Positions 8,427 to 19,000 of a stretch of 64,000 nucleotides of DNA are shown one piece after another; the first letter of the stretch is position 1; every line of letters starts with the position of its first letter. Location of the stretch: NCBI GenBank assembly GCA_947652855.1, contig CANTEO010000002.1, positions 1-64,000 of the forward strand, written 5' to 3'. This stretch comes from an uncultured Roseburia sp. (GTDB taxonomy: Bacteria > Bacillota > Clostridia > Lachnospirales > Lachnospiraceae). The notes under the pieces were generated by a model, which saw only the letters and a program-made list of their open reading frames with translations, was not told where the DNA came from and searched no databases. Both the position numbers and the translations under genes were made by a program.

Positions 8427-9142
8427 GGGAAGTGTTCATGGAAAAAGCAATTTGGATTTTAACCGTGGTTTGCTTCGTTGCGATGCTGGCTTCGTTTCCG
8501 TTTTCGAAAGTCGCTAGGCCGCTTGCCGCGGGGAGCTTTTTGGAATTTTATCAGGATGCGCTGCGCTCAAGGTTTGTGCTGTTTGCGCTTCCGATTGCTT
8601 CCGTCCTTCCGGCGGGAGGGGCGTATGTCAGAGAGGCTTTGGGAGGATTTTTAAGGCTCTATTGCGTGCGCGTCAGCCGAATGGAATATATTCGGCGCAA
8701 GACCGTGCAGCTCTATGTCAGTGGTGTGGCGCCCTTTTTGCTGTCTGGGCTGGCGTTCCTTTTTTGCAATTTTTTATGCATATATCCTATAGAGGTGAAG
8801 GGAAACATGAATTTAGAGGTTTTTGCGCAGTCGATTCTGCTGCTGCTTCGGATTTGCCTGACCGGAGGGCTGTTGGCCCTGTTTTCTGGGATCTTTGCGG
8901 CCTTGTTTCAAAACTTCTATATGGCGTATGGCCTTCCGTTTGTCTGCTTTTATCTGTTTATGATTATAAGGGAACGGTATTTGCCTGGACTCTATGCCTT
9001 ATGCCCAGAAGAGTGGATTGCGTGTGAATGCTACTGGGGCGAAGACGGGAGCGGAATTTATCTATTTTTTATCGCCTTTACAGCGGCGGCGGCGCAGCTG
9101 CATGGCCTTATGCTGTGCCGTAGGCTAAAGGAGGTTGCGTGA
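8423..9142 (+). CDS. ABC-2-like membrane permease subunit (second of two)
   Basis: This 239-residue protein has about six hydrophobic segments (first at residues 8-25, then near 50-65, 93-118, 130-160, 168-185 and 210-230). It lies between the first permease (4-base ATGA overlap) and the ATPase gene, giving a heterodimeric membrane domain plus one nucleotide-binding subunit. The stretch YVREALGGFLRLYCVRVSR, between the first two hydrophobic regions, may be the cytoplasmic coupling segment contacting the ATPase; this is inference. No substrate can be deduced. Confidence 0.6.
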   Translation: MREVFMEKAIWILTVVCFVAMLASFPFSKVARPLAAGSFLEFYQDALRSRFVLFALPIASVLPAGGAYVREALGGFLRLYCVRVSRMEYIRRKTVQLYVSGVAPFLLSGLAFLFCNFLCIYPIEVKGNMNLEVFAQSILLLLRICLTGGLLALFSGIFAALFQNFYMAYGLPFVCFYLFMIIRERYLPGLYALCPEEWIACECYWGEDGSGIYLFFIAFTAAAAQLHGLMLCRRLKEVA

Positions 9143-9813
9143 TGTTTCGAAAATCAAATGCGGATGGGATTTGCCCTGGGCCTTATATTGAGATTGTGAA
9201 TGTTTCGAAGAAATTTGGCGCGGACGTCGTGCTGCATGACATCAGCATCACGTTTGAGGAGGGGAAGGTATATGGGATTGCCGGCAACAACGGCTCCGGC
9301 AAGACCGTACTGATGAAATGCATCTGCGGGTTTCTCCCGGTTACGGCAGGAAAGATTTTTGTAGGGGGAAAACGGATTGGCGCGGATGTGGATTTTCCTG
9401 AGAGCATTGGCGTCATCATTGAAACGCCCGGATTTCTGACGAATCTATCCGGCCTGAAAAATTTAAAGATCCTGGCGCGCCTGAAAAATCAGATTTCAGA
9501 GCGGCAGATTCGCCAAGCGGTTAAAATGGCCGGGCTGGATCCTGACTTGAAAAAGCCTGTGTCTAAATATTCTCTTGGGATGCGGCAGCGGCTTGGCATT
9601 GCGCAGGCGATTATGGAGGATCCGAAGCTTTTGATTTTGGATGAGCCGTTTAACGGGTTAGATAAGCATGGCGTAGAGGATGTCCGAAATTTGCTGCTTT
9701 GGTTAAAGTCGCAGGGGAAGACGATTCTTTTGGCGAGCCATAACAGTGAGGACATTCAGATTTTGTGCGATACGGTGTATGAAATGGACGGAGGGAGGAT
9801 GCAGAGGCAATGA
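9142..9813 (+). CDS. ABC transporter ATP-binding protein
   Basis: The 223-residue subunit has all ABC ATPase motifs: Walker A GNNGSGKT near residue 50, a Q-loop region near ETPG, the signature segment YSLGMRQRLGIA (LGMRQ in place of LSGGQ, common in drug and bacteriocin exporters), Walker B LLILDEPFNGLD and the switch histidine in ASHN. I use the ATG at 9142 because AAAGGAGG at 9127-9134 is well spaced for it; a GTG directly before it (9139) is the alternative and overlaps the permease stop. The ATPase powers the two permeases upstream. Its last codons overlap the next gene by 4 bases (ATGA), so the cluster continues. Confidence 0.88.
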   Translation: MFRKSNADGICPGPYIEIVNVSKKFGADVVLHDISITFEEGKVYGIAGNNGSGKTVLMKCICGFLPVTAGKIFVGGKRIGADVDFPESIGVIIETPGFLTNLSGLKNLKILARLKNQISERQIRQAVKMAGLDPDLKKPVSKYSLGMRQRLGIAQAIMEDPKLLILDEPFNGLDKHGVEDVRNLLLWLKSQGKTILLASHNSEDIQILCDTVYEMDGGRMQRQ

Positions 9814-11228
9814 ACAGGATGCGAAGAGGGATTGGCCTGGCTTTGCTGCTTGCGTCGTTTGTCCTATCGCCTTACAGGGCCAACGCTGAGGAGCTGATTT
9901 CCATTGACGCGAACCATAGATATGAGGGCATGGAAACGTCGTTTTCTAAGGGGTATGCGCCTTCGGTGCGAAAGGATCAGATGCGCCTTGTCATTCCGTT
10001 TTTGTCGGATGCGCCCCTGGCGCAGGAAGCGATGACGGTAGGGGTGGCGTTTGAGCCGTCTGAGAGCAGCCCGTTTGTTTATAAAAACTATCAAAAACGC
10101 GTCAAAAAGTCAAAGAAAGGCGTATATTTGTTTCGGTGTCCCATTCAATTGAAAAAAAACCGGGTCAATGGGCAGTATCCGCTGCGCGTCTATGTGCTTG
10201 CGAAGACGGCGCAGGAGGTGATCCGGCAGGAATTTACCCTTTACATAGAGATTACGGACGGCAGGGCAAAGCGGATGGAGGAAGTTGGGGATCCCTATGG
10301 GGAGGCGCCGCGCGAGGCCGCTCCGGTGGGTTTGGAAGAGGAGGCTTCTGACGAAAAAGAGGAAGTCACCCATCAGCCCAGGATCTTGATTTGCGAAAAC
10401 AGCGTTCAGGGCGGCGTCCTTTCGGCGGGAGAGCAGAAGGCTTGGGCCTTAAGCGCGAAAAATTGCAGCGGCAGCCAGCCCGTGGAAAATGTGAAGGTGA
10501 CGCTGCTCTCCGAACAAAGTGAGGTTTCGTTTGAAAAAAATGCCTGGTATTTTGAGCGTGTCGCGGCCGGTGGGCAGATGGAGCTGTCGCAGACCATTAC
10601 GGTGAGCCAAAAAGCGGCGGGGAATGCGGCGGCGCAGCTGCAGTTTGAATATGAGGATGGCAAAGGGAACGCATATAGCTCTACGGAAACGGTGTTTTTT
10701 TCCATCTGTCAAAAGCAGGAGGCCAGGCTTACCCATATCTCGTTCCCGGAAGGCGTATATGAGTCTGACACGGCGGCCCTGTCGTTTCAGGTGGTGAACA
10801 CTGGGCTTGCAGTCATTTACAACGCCAGGGTGCGCATAGAGGGGAGGGGCCTGTTCCCGGAAAAAGAAGCGTTCTTGGGAAATTTGGAGGGCGGGGCCTC
10901 CCAGGAGGGGGAAATCGCGGTGTTTGTGGGAAACCTTGCAATGGATGCGGACGGCAATCTGGATGAAGCAGACGAAAAATATGGCGGCACGACGGGGAAT
11001 GTGATATTTTCCTATGAAAATGAACAGGGCGAGGTGACGGAGCAGTCACAGGAATTTGCTTCGGCCATTCGGAAGCCCAAGGTGATAGAGCTGGATATCG
11101 AAAAAGAGGAGCCGCAGACGAATCAGTGGTGGGTCGCTGCGCTTGCGCTTTCCATGCTTGCGCTGATTTTGCTGGCTGTTGGGCTGTATCTTCGCATGAG
11201 CCATTACCGCAAATTGTATCGGGGGTGA
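9810..11228 (+). CDS. Membrane-anchored extracellular protein with CARDB/COG1361-like beta domains
   Basis: A 472-residue protein with an N-terminal signal peptide (hydrophobic residues 8-20, cleavage near RANA) and one C-terminal transmembrane helix (about 440-462) followed by a short basic cytoplasmic tail (SHYRKLYRG). Between them lie beta-rich segments. The two at about 195-300 and 305-420 resemble the CARDB / COG1361 type of extracellular Ig-like domain (VVNTGLAVIYNARVRIEG pattern). An acidic linker occupies about 160-190. It is coupled to the ATPase by a 4-base overlap, and its own stop is 4 bases before the next start, so it probably works with this transporter on the outside of the cell. 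The exact function is unknown. Confidence 0.6.
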   Translation: MNRMRRGIGLALLLASFVLSPYRANAEELISIDANHRYEGMETSFSKGYAPSVRKDQMRLVIPFLSDAPLAQEAMTVGVAFEPSESSPFVYKNYQKRVKKSKKGVYLFRCPIQLKKNRVNGQYPLRVYVLAKTAQEVIRQEFTLYIEITDGRAKRMEEVGDPYGEAPREAAPVGLEEEASDEKEEVTHQPRILICENSVQGGVLSAGEQKAWALSAKNCSGSQPVENVKVTLLSEQSEVSFEKNAWYFERVAAGGQMELSQTITVSQKAAGNAAAQLQFEYEDGKGNAYSSTETVFFSICQKQEARLTHISFPEGVYESDTAALSFQVVNTGLAVIYNARVRIEGRGLFPEKEAFLGNLEGGASQEGEIAVFVGNLAMDADGNLDEADEKYGGTTGNVIFSYENEQGEVTEQSQEFASAIRKPKVIELDIEKEEPQTNQWWVAALALSMLALILLAVGLYLRMSHYRKLYRG

Positions 11229-11232
11229 AGAT

Positions 11233-11886
11233 TTGAAAAAAAGAAATGTGTATAAGGGCATCGTCTGGCTTGCGCTTTTCTTGACGGCGGCTTGGCATGC
11301 CGCGGGCAGAGCAGGCGCCTATCGAAAAGAGCAGCAGGCGTATGAATTTACGATAGAGTCCGAACTGGAGCTGACAGAAGGGATCGTGGAGGAATTAAGA
11401 AAAATTTCCGGCCTGTTTCGGTTTGACGCGGCTTTGAGCGCGTCCGTCACGCTTCAATTGGGGACGTATCGGCTGGAGACGAAGCTAAGCGGCGTGAATC
11501 TCTCATCGTATCCGCTGCAATGGAAGGACGCGCAAAAAAGCATACTGCGCGGCAATACGCCCGCGCTGTTTTTGGGGGAGGAAGTGCTGGCCTCCATGAC
11601 AGATCAGGATGGACGTTCCCCTGGCCGGACGCAGGTCAAAAAATGGGTGAATGAGTATAAGCAGATATCGCTTACCGTGACGGACGAGACGGGGAAAGGA
11701 AGGAAGGCCGTTCTTTGCGGCATTCTCAAGCAGCCGGCGGACGGCGTATATATGGACAGGGATCAGATGAGGGAGGTCTTTCAAACAGCAGGCCGCGCGA
11801 CAGGGGGGCGCCTTATGGTCCATGGGTTTCAGAATATGAAAAAGGCCCGCAGGCTGCTTGAGGATGCGGGCTTTGTGGTTTTATAA
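11233..11886 (+). CDS. Single-pass protein resembling the extracellular core domain of FtsX/MacB permeases
   Basis: The TTG at 11233 follows a good GGGGGTGAAG site. Residues 8-25 are a signal anchor; the remaining 190 residues are extracellular. The segment around SGVNLSSYPLQ...GNTPALFLGEE recalls the MacB periplasmic core domain, in which a nascent (i)xGvdlxxyp motif precedes a GxxPavlGe motif. Here there are no additional transmembrane helices, so it would be a permease-type extracellular domain without the permease. It is the last gene of the 6055-11886 cluster. The alternative is an unrelated clostridial surface protein. Its 3' end overlaps the convergent asnA gene by 6 bases and contains a bidirectional terminator. 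Confidence 0.5.
   Translation: MKKRNVYKGIVWLALFLTAAWHAAGRAGAYRKEQQAYEFTIESELELTEGIVEELRKISGLFRFDAALSASVTLQLGTYRLETKLSGVNLSSYPLQWKDAQKSILRGNTPALFLGEEVLASMTDQDGRSPGRTQVKKWVNEYKQISLTVTDETGKGRKAVLCGILKQPADGVYMDRDQMREVFQTAGRATGGRLMVHGFQNMKKARRLLEDAGFVVL
11845..11883. terminator. Bidirectional terminator inside the last codons of the 11233 gene
   Basis: GCCCGCA (11845-11851) pairs with TGCGGGC (11865-11871). On the plus strand the hairpin is followed by TTTGTGGTTTT; on the minus strand it is followed by CTTTTTC. It can therefore end both the transporter cluster and the convergent asnA transcript. Confidence 0.65.
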
Positions 11887-12891
11887 TAATAAAATGCCGT
11901 TTCTTTCACATTCTTCTATGATAGCCTTGGGCCAGAGCGAGGACTGCACCTCTCCGATATGCGCTTTCCTTAGGAAAAACATACAAATTCGGGATTGGCC
12001 GATGCCGCCGCCGATTGTGAACGGAAGCGTCTCTTCGATCACCGCGCTCTGAAACGGCAGCTTTGCACGCTCCATGCAGCCGGCTTTTTGCAATTGGCGG
12101 AGCAGAGCTTCTTTGTCCACGCGGATGCCCATAGAGGATATCTCAAGCGCAATGTCTAACACGGGGTAGTAGATGACGATGTCCGCGTTGAGCGCCCAGT
12201 CGTCATAATCCGGCGCGCGCCCGTCATGCGGCTCTCCGTTTTTTAACGCGTCCCCAATCTGCATGATGCAGACGGCCCCTTTTTCTTTAGCGATCCGATA
12301 TTCCCGTTCCTTTGGGGATAGCTCTGGATAGAGGTCAAAAAGCTCGCTGGTCGTGAGGAAGAAGATGTCATGGGGCAGAATCTCCTCTATGTAATCGTAT
12401 TGTATGGACATATACTTTTCCGTCTTGCGCAGGCATTTATAGACGATGCGCACCGTGTCCTTTAAGTAGTCCAATGTGCGGTCTTCCCTGCGGATGATTT
12501 TCTCCCAGTCCCATTGATCGACAAAAATAGAATGGATATTGTCAGTATCCTCGTCCCTGCGGATTGCGTTCATATCTGTGTACAGCCCTTCGTTTACGGC
12601 GAATCCATATTTTTTTAAGGCGAAGCGTTTCCATTTTGCAAGAGAATGAACGACCTCTGCTATTTTTTCGTCCTGTTCCCGGATGCCAAAGGAGACGGGG
12701 CGCTCTACGCCGTTTAAGTTGTCGTTTAAGCCTGTGTCGGGATCCACGAACAGAGGCGCGGATACGCGGGAGAGGCTTAGCCTTTGCGACAGGAGGCTCT
12801 GAAAGAAATCCTTCACTGTCTTAATGGCGATTTGCGTGTCGTGCAGATTCAGCGCAGAATGGTATTCGGTTGGAATGATTAAATTTTTCAT
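11881..12891 (-). CDS. asnA: Aspartate-ammonia ligase (asparagine synthetase A)
   Basis: The 336-residue product matches AsnA throughout its usual length: it starts with MKNLIIPTEYHSALNLHDTQ, contains SAPLFVDPDTGLNDNLNGVERPVSF and ends with the GGGIGQSRICMFFLRK motif of this class II aminoacyl-tRNA-synthetase-like fold. AsnA makes asparagine from aspartate and ammonia with ATP, giving AMP and pyrophosphate, in the cytoplasm. On the minus strand AAAGGAGC precedes the start, and a TATAAT lies at 12949-12954. The gene stands alone between the transporter cluster and the sialidase. The asparaginyl-tRNA synthetase at 46405-47796 is separate. Confidence 0.95.
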   Translation of the reverse strand: MKNLIIPTEYHSALNLHDTQIAIKTVKDFFQSLLSQRLSLSRVSAPLFVDPDTGLNDNLNGVERPVSFGIREQDEKIAEVVHSLAKWKRFALKKYGFAVNEGLYTDMNAIRRDEDTDNIHSIFVDQWDWEKIIRREDRTLDYLKDTVRIVYKCLRKTEKYMSIQYDYIEEILPHDIFFLTTSELFDLYPELSPKEREYRIAKEKGAVCIMQIGDALKNGEPHDGRAPDYDDWALNADIVIYYPVLDIALEISSMGIRVDKEALLRQLQKAGCMERAKLPFQSAVIEETLPFTIGGGIGQSRICMFFLRKAHIGEVQSSLWPKAIIEECERNGILLL

Positions 12892-12948
12892 GATACACGC
12901 TCCTTTGAAAATGTAGTTAACAAACGGTTACCAATAGGAAACGACCTT

Positions 12949-12954
12949 ATTATA
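12949..12954 (-). promoter_or_regulatory. -10 element upstream of asnA
   Basis: The minus strand reads TATAAT about 58 bases ahead of the asnA start. The -35 region is poor (TTTCAT at a 17-base spacing). The same stretch contains the near-palindromes GTTAAC and GGTTACC downstream of the -10, which could be operator half sites. Confidence 0.4.
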
Positions 12955-12993
12955 GCATAGGAACTGAATTAATGAAATAAAAATTTAACAGAA

Positions 12994-13030
12994 ACAGCCG
13001 CAGCTTTGATTTTGCCAAAGCTGCGGCTGT
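12994..13030 (-). terminator. Strong intrinsic terminator of the sialidase gene
   Basis: A perfect 15-bp stem (12994-13008 with 13016-13030) with a 7-base loop starts 25 bases beyond the sialidase stop. Read on the minus strand it is followed by TTTCTGTTAAATTTTTATTT, a usable T-tract. Confidence 0.85.
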
Positions 13031-13054
13031 CCTTTTGCCGAATAGATGTGAGGC

Positions 13055-16000
13055 TTATTTGAATGTTGCTTTTTTGCTCACGCCGGCTGCCTTTAATTTT
13101 TTCTTCATGCTGTTTTTTTGCTTCTTGCTCATTTTCTTCGGTAGGTTCACCTTCATTTTCGCGTTGGTTCCTTTGAACGCTTTTGCTTTGAAGGATGGGG
13201 CCTTCTTTCCTTTAAAGGTTAATGTTTTCAGCTTCTTGCAGTTGAAGAAGCTTTGTTTATTAATCTTTGTCACATTGGCGCCGATCGTCACGTTAGAAAG
13301 CTTTGGAAATGCTTTGAATGCGTTTGCCTTAATTTCTGTGACCTTGCAGACTACGTCATTGATCTTGACTGTGTCTAAAATGGTGACCTTAGAGAGTTTC
13401 TTTTTATTCAGGCCATATGCCGCAGTCACAGTTTTTGCATTTGCATTGATGACGACATAGCGGACGCCTTTGGTCTCAACGAAGTCGCCGTTTTTCAGGG
13501 ACGGCGTCGGAGCTGGCGCTTTTTTTAGATTGCTGACCGCGGATTTTAGGTTGTCGGCCAGATTCTTTAGCTCTTCTGCGCTCAAGTTAGGCGCCGGGTT
13601 TGAAGCCGCTTCATATGCTTTAACGAACGCGTCCCAGGTTTCCTTTGTGTAAGAACCCTGCCCTGAGTTATAAAAGCTTTTTGAGCTTTCAAGGGCAGTG
13701 GAAATCTCTTTCTTCGCCTCTTCTATAGTAATTGTTGGCGGATCGACCGGCGTGACAGGCGGCTTAGGATCCGGATCAACCCCTGTAATTGGCGGGGCCG
13801 TGTCTTTTTTGAGGTTCTTTCTTGCGGCGTCTAGGCCGTCGGCCAGCTTCTGAATCTCTGCTGCGTCTGAAATGCCGACCGGGTTGCTGGCTTTGTTATA
13901 TGCGTCGCGGAACGCCTCCCAGGTATCGTCTGTATAAGAGCCTTGCCCTGCGCTGTAGATTGCTTTGGCATCCTTTATCGCCTGCCTTAAGTTAGCCAGG
14001 GCCGTTTCCAAATCCGTTGGCACTGTCGGCTCAGACGGGTCGGGCGGCGTTGGGTTTGACGGGTCAGTCGGCGTTGTCTGCGAAGGGACAAGGTAGGCCG
14101 TCTGGATTGTCAGGGTTTTCTGGTCGACGGATACGGTGACCGTTGGCAAGGCCGTGTTGTCTCCCGTGTTGAGGTTTTCCATGACCTCCCTGCGGAATGC
14201 CGCCGAATTCGGGAAGACATAGTCGCCGTGCGCCGTCAGCGTCGTCGTTGCCTGATACGAGGTGTCCGCCGCAAATTTTTCCGTTCCGTCCATCACCGTG
14301 GCGGAGCCGTCCGATCCAATGGAGCTCCAAACGGTTTTTTCGTCATAAGGGCTTACGGTAATGTTTGCTGCTGGCGTCTTTGCGTCCAGCAGGTTGACGA
14401 TCGCCTCATAATCGCGGGTCAGCCCCTCCGATACATCCTCGCAGTTATAGAACTTCACGTCCGCCAGATAGCCAATGTCTTTTGTGAACGGATCTCCATC
14501 CTGTTCTTGACGGTAGCAGAGGGTGAACGGCTCTGGCTTGGAGGACAGGCCGGCGACGCTGGTGCCGGCGGAGCCGCTTCCGTTTACATATAAGCGCTGC
14601 TTGCCGTTTCCGTTAATCACTATGACGATGTCCAGCCACTTGTTCGTATGCTCGCTGGCGTCCAGCGCAACGCTTTCGGTTGGGTATTTGCCATTGTAAA
14701 GCATCCATAGAGTAAGCTTCCCGTTTTTTAGCTGTAAGGAGTACTGCGTTCCTTTCGCGAGGATTTCCTTCGTCCCGGAAGATGGGATCGTGTTGAGCCA
14801 AAGCTTACACGTAATCGCAAGCGATTTGTCCTCCCCAGAGACATTATATTTGGAGTTGTCGGAGTTCACTTCGCCGTTAAAGCCCCAGATGCCGTCCTTA
14901 TTCACAATGGAAATCTCCGTATCCGGGTCTTTTTTCGTCAAATCCGATAGTTCTCCGTTTCGATCCAAAATCACGTTCGAATGCTGTGACGATTCGTCTC
15001 CCAAAATCACGTTCGCCGCTTTTGGGTAATTCCCTTCCGACGGGGCCGAAAGCCTTACCTTAGGAGCCGTAATTTCCGTCTCAGCCTTTTCCTGCGCCGT
15101 GGTCTTTAAGCCGTTCACAGCGTCTCTTAAGGCGTTTTCCGCCTGTTGGAGCTCTTTATTTGTGGGAGTCTCCGCATCCAGTATGCGTTTCGCGCTCTGC
15201 AAAGCCGTTTGGAAAGCGGCCCATGTCCGGTTGGAGTAGTCCTGCCGCTCCTTGTCCTTATGCTCATTATAAAGCGTCTGCAGCGATAGTTTGTTTTTTT
15301 GTAACGCCAGGCGGCTGATTGTTTCCGTCAGGTTCTGCGACAGCGTCAAGACGCGGATATAGCTGGATTGGCTAAGGTCTGCGCTGGCAAGCTCATACGC
15401 CCGGATAAAGCTGTTCCATGTTGCGTCGGCATAATGCTCCTGTTTTCCGGCTTCCTTGATGGGAGTGGCCTCCTTTAAGGCATCTGCCAGGGTTTTCATT
15501 AAATCTTCCCGGGTCTGCCTGGCTTCTTCGCCTGCTTTCGTGAAATCCTCGATGCAGCCTGTCATCAGGGCATTCGTCAATTTATCCGCGGGCTGCTTTA
15601 GGAGCGCCGCGCCTGCGTCGTACGCCGCCTGCCATTCCGTAATTGCCGAAGAGAGGTACATGCTTTTGTTTTCTTCGGAAAGATCATTGGGCGTGTTCTG
15701 GAACATCTCTTTGCATTTTGCGTAAATAGAGGCGTATGTCGTCGTTTTCTTCTGATGGAAGGCATTGTTTGCGCATACCGTAAGGGACACGCCGTTTTGC
15801 GTATCAGAAAGCTTCTGTAACGTGACGGCGTCCTCCCAATGATGCTCTTTGGCCGGGATGGCAGTTCCTTCTTTGATGACCTGGCCGCATGCGTTGCAGA
15901 CCGTGTCGCCGGTAAAGCCTTCTTTTCCGCAGTCTGCCTCAGCCACGTTGTACAGGGACGTGTCGCCTTCCGTATGCTTGCAGCTTGGGTCTGTGACCTT

Positions 16001-19000
16001 GTAAGCGTAGGTTTTTCCGTCCACGGTCAGGGTGATCGTGCCGGCTTTTTTGGGCGTGACCTGAAGCGTTTTCTCCATGCGGTATGCCAGTTTTGTCACA
16101 TTGTTGCCCCAACCGTCATTGTCCTTTGAGTAAAGGACGATGATGCTGTCGTTAAAATCGTAAGTAATCAGATATACGCCGTTTTCTTCAGGAGAATCGC
16201 CGTTCGCTAAACGTCGGTATCCTGGCAGGGGGCTGTCCGTGGCAGTCGCGTCTTTTTTCCAAAGCGTCAGCTCAAACTGGCTGTCTCCCGACGTATAGCC
16301 GGATACGTTCATGTTCATTAGCTGCTGATAGAACATAAGATGTCTGTTTCCGCTGTTGTGGATTCGGAACGTGTCCGCTCCTTCTGCCTGTGGAAGGGAG
16401 ATTGGCTCCGGATCCGCTTGGAACAGCGTTTGTGTGGTGATTGCCAAATATTTATCGTTCTTATTTTTAATGTTCCATTTCGTTTCATCAGAAGCGTCTT
16501 TGGTGAATGTGACTTCCGCGTCTTTTAACGTGATCTCAGCGTTTGTTTCCTGTGAGAAGCTGTCCAGGCTGCCTGCTTTGTCAGAAGTATGGTCAAACAT
16601 TCCTGCCGTGTCCTCGCGAAGCTCTTCTATTTCTGCGGCCTCTTCCTCTACGGAAGATGCGTCGTACCCCGCCATATATGGGATCTGGATGGTTTCTCCG
16701 GTCGGGATGCGCGTTGAATCGTCCGTCACTGTGATCCAGTATTCCGTTCCGTCCAGGGATGCTTTCGTAAATCCTTTTCCAACGCCTGTAACGGTAATTG
16801 TGTTTTCAATGACAGTGACTGGGTCGCAGCCTGAGGTGTCTCCGATCAGCTTGGCCTGATTCGCATTGCCGTTTTCCGGGTAGAGCAGGATGATGCGATC
16901 GTTCAGCTCTGTGGTAATCAGGTACTTTTTGCCGCTTTCAATGCGGTCCGCCTTCCGATATCCAGGAAGCGGGCTTACGGCGGAAGGCTCGTCTTTTGTC
17001 ACGGAAGAAGCGCCTTCCCGCTCCCACAGAGTGAAGTCGTATACGCCGTTGCCGGCATTTGTTGAGGTTCGGTTATAATTAGAAAATGGGTTCCAAAACA
17101 CAGCGTAGCCTTCCGTATCCTTTCCGTCCTTTTGGTAGGTGCAGTGAAGCTGAAATTTGCCGCTGTCCTGCAGATCGGCTGCCACGTCCCCTGCTGCAGT
17201 GTCAAAATAGGATTCTGCTCCAGGGGCAATTGTAAGGTACTGCTTGGTGGCTTCATTGTAGATATGCCACTTATTCCCGGATGAGGTGAATTCAAACTCA
17301 GACGCAACCAGGTTTAGGTTTGTCGGCGCTGCAGTCTGCGTCTGGAATGCAGTGGCGAGATCCGCATTGTCCGAGATATGCGCAAACGTCGGAACTTCAA
17401 TGACCTGGCTGCTCTTCTGATCCTTTTTCAGGGAGGCGACGTCCGGATGCGGCTCTTTTGACGAAACCTCCGTCGCCTGGTCAGAATTGATAAACGTCTC
17501 CGTCTCGCCGGCCTTTACCGTCACATTAATGACCGATGAGCCGGCCTCCCCTTCCAGCTTTGCGCCGGGCGCAAGCTGCCCGATGCTAAAATTGTCGTAC
17601 CACATCAGGGCCGTGCGGTCGCCTTCCTCCCACAGGAGGCTGACGGAGCCGTCAGGCAGTTCCGTTAAGCTGGAGTACACGAAATCCTTTTCGCTTCTTG
17701 GCACGTTGAATTTGTGAAGCAGGCTCATCGTCTTGTCTTCATTTACTAAAAGAGTGAAGATCCTCCCGTTCGCCCGGCCTGCGTTTGCCCCAGGCCCTTC
17801 CGGGCAGGCGACAAGCACCGCCTCTTTGCCGTTGATCTTTTTGGAGTAGGTGATGGCAGTCACGTTACAGGTGGAGGTCACACGGCATGCGTCTATGCTG
17901 ACAGGGGAGCCTACGTCATATCCGCCCTTGTCGTTTTTCGTGAAGTCAGCATATGAGATTTTTCCGGTATTGTTACGGAAGAACATACGCAGGGTGCCGT
18001 CTTCTAATTCTACGATTTCATTTTCAGAAGAGAAAGAGACCCCGTTTTCCTGGTTTGGAATATCGGCTGTCCGCTGCCAGGTGACGCCGTTGTCTTTGGA
18101 GTACATTAGGCTGGCTTTTTCAGCGCTGCCGTTCTCGCCTTTCCCGTGGTAGTAAAGCCCGATGACAAGCGTCCCGTCTTTGGCCGTAAGGCCGCATCCC
18201 GGAGAAATCAGCAGCGCGCGGTCGTCGTCCTTCTTCACCTGAGGGATAATGTCCCTTGGATGCTCCCACGTCCTGCCGTGGTCTTTGGAGGTGATCAGCC
18301 AGAGGTATCCCGTCTGGTATACATGGAATAGAGAATCTCTGTAATAGACGTTCTGCAGAATCTTGTGATCCGGGTTGTTGATCTGATCCTGCTTTAAGTT
18401 GTCCAGGTATTCTCCGTTTTCATCAATCGAATAGAGGTTGTACCATTCGTCCACGCCGTAGCCGGTCTGCGAATGGTCCGCCCTTTTTAAGATCGGGGCA
18501 AAGCCGTCTTTAAAGTCGGCTACATAATATAAATAATTGGCGTCGTTTTCATCTACGGGAGCCGTCCCGACCTTGGAATAGTCGTTTGTTAAGGCCAGGC
18601 GATCCTTTCCATCAATTTCCACATATCCCGTCCCAGGCCTGGATCCTATATTTTGAATTGAATACGTGGTTGGAAACGCGTCCGCAATGACGTAAATCGT
18701 GCCGTCCGGCCCTTCCAGCAGGCCAGGGTCGATAAATGCCGTTGTAGTGCCAGCTGCGTCCCTGTAGCTGTCCGGGAAAAAGAACGGGAAGCCATAGTCC
18801 CAGGTTTTTCCGTTGTCGCTGGATATAGAAACCATCGTGTCAAGTCCGTTGCCGTCCACAGGCTGCGTATATCTGGCGTCTGCGATGGCAAGCAGCTCGC
18901 CGTTTTGCATCGTGATCATGGCCGGGATGCGGAATACGTCGCTTCCGGCAGCCCCTTTTGGAAAGGGCTGCCCTTCCGTTCGTGTAGAGCCATCTGTAGG

